This document shows positions 12,678 through 12,928 of a stretch of 12,928 nt of DNA, one piece after another; position 1 is the first letter of the stretch; every line of letters starts with the position of its first letter. The translations under genes and the position numbers were made by a program. The notes beneath the pieces are model-generated. The model had not been told where the DNA came from and did no database searches. It was given only the letters and a program-made list of their open reading frames with translations. This DNA comes from JBEINZ01 sp040377825 (GTDB lineage: Bacteria > Pseudomonadota > Alphaproteobacteria > Rhizobiales > Ancalomicrobiaceae): NCBI GenBank assembly GCA_040377825.1, contig JBEINZ010000061.1, forward strand, positions 1 through 12,928, read 5' to 3'.

Positions 12678-12928
12678 TCAACGGATCGGTTCGTGGACGG
12701 TGACGAGCTTCACGCCGTCGGGGAATGTCGCCTCCACCTGAACGTCGTGGATCATCTCGGCGATGCCGGCCATGACCTGATCACGGCTGACGACATGCGC
12801 GCCGGCTTCCATCAGATCCGCCACGCTGCGGCCGTCACGCGCGCCTTCCATCACAAAATCGGAAATCAGCGCGATCGCTTCGGGATGATTGAGCTTGACG
12901 CCGCGCTCGAGCCGCTTGCGGGCGATGA
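12678..12928 (-). CDS. ureA: Urease subunit gamma, 3' part
   Basis: The C-terminal 82 residues of UreA are visible; the gene starts beyond the right edge, about 18 residues missing from the family's usual 100. It contains the conserved LERGVKLNHPEAIALISDF, MEGARDGRSVADLMEAG and VEATFPDGVKLVTVHEPIR stretches. It is the first structural subunit gene of the urease operon, followed 13 bp later by the DUF1272 gene. The promoter and any ureD upstream are outside the window. Confidence 0.95.
   Translation of the reverse strand, partial: IARKRLERGVKLNHPEAIALISDFVMEGARDGRSVADLMEAGAHVVSRDQVMAGIAEMIHDVQVEATFPDGVKLVTVHEPIR

Noticed and set aside
1..12928. CRISPR arrays, rRNA genes or a replication origin
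   Set aside because: No regularly spaced repeats, rRNA sequence or clusters of DnaA boxes were seen anywhere in the window.

Overview
The window is GC-rich and compactly coded, and looks like the chromosome of an alphaproteobacterium of the order Hyphomicrobiales (Rhizobiales). The evidence is the rhizobial-type RNase D, the YqaA–DsbB pair, the conserved HNH protein, the ureA–DUF1272–ureB gene order, and intergenic palindromic repeats with CCTAGAG ends. A methylotroph-type family such as Beijerinckiaceae or Methylocystaceae is possible, but that is only an impression.

Left part (1-3915), mostly housekeeping. It holds the 5' end of an RNase D-type exonuclease gene (minus), a two-hairpin intergenic repeat, a flavin amine oxidase-family gene (plus), tRNA-Leu(CAA) (minus), a YqaA-family membrane protein gene split by one in-frame amber codon (plus), a dsbB-type gene (plus), and a conserved HNH endonuclease gene with a TTG start (minus).

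Middle part (3916-7858). A MocR/PdxR-type regulator (minus) carries Arg where the PLP-binding Lys should be. Across an AT-richer 326-bp intergenic region lies a divergent small gene that reads as a shortened PII (GlnB-like) protein. An alpha/beta-hydrolase esterase and an AlkA-like DNA glycosylase follow on the minus strand.

Right part (7859-12928), the notable region. This is a minus-strand urease structural operon. It reads ureA (partial), a Cys-rich DUF1272 gene, ureB, then about 2.5 kb of inserted material, then a complete ureC with all nickel and active-site residues. The insert contains three tandem vapBC toxin-antitoxin modules in the operon's direction. Each has a 93-residue AbrB-type antitoxin overlapping by 4 bp a 132-residue PIN-domain toxin. 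Between the second and third modules (in transcription order) lie a second CCTAGA-bounded repeat, whose end supplies a toxin stop codon, and a diverged 5' fragment of ureC (about 28 recognisable codons). The last toxin's stop codon lies inside the ureC ribosome-binding site, so ureC translation may be coupled to that toxin. The first module has its own plausible promoter with an 8-bp inverted repeat over the -10 box. No urease accessory genes (ureD/E/F/G) are visible here.

The strongest candidate for something undescribed is this urease operon with embedded toxin-antitoxin genes. Next are the Lys-to-Arg MocR regulator with its divergent PII-like partner, and the amber-split YqaA gene.
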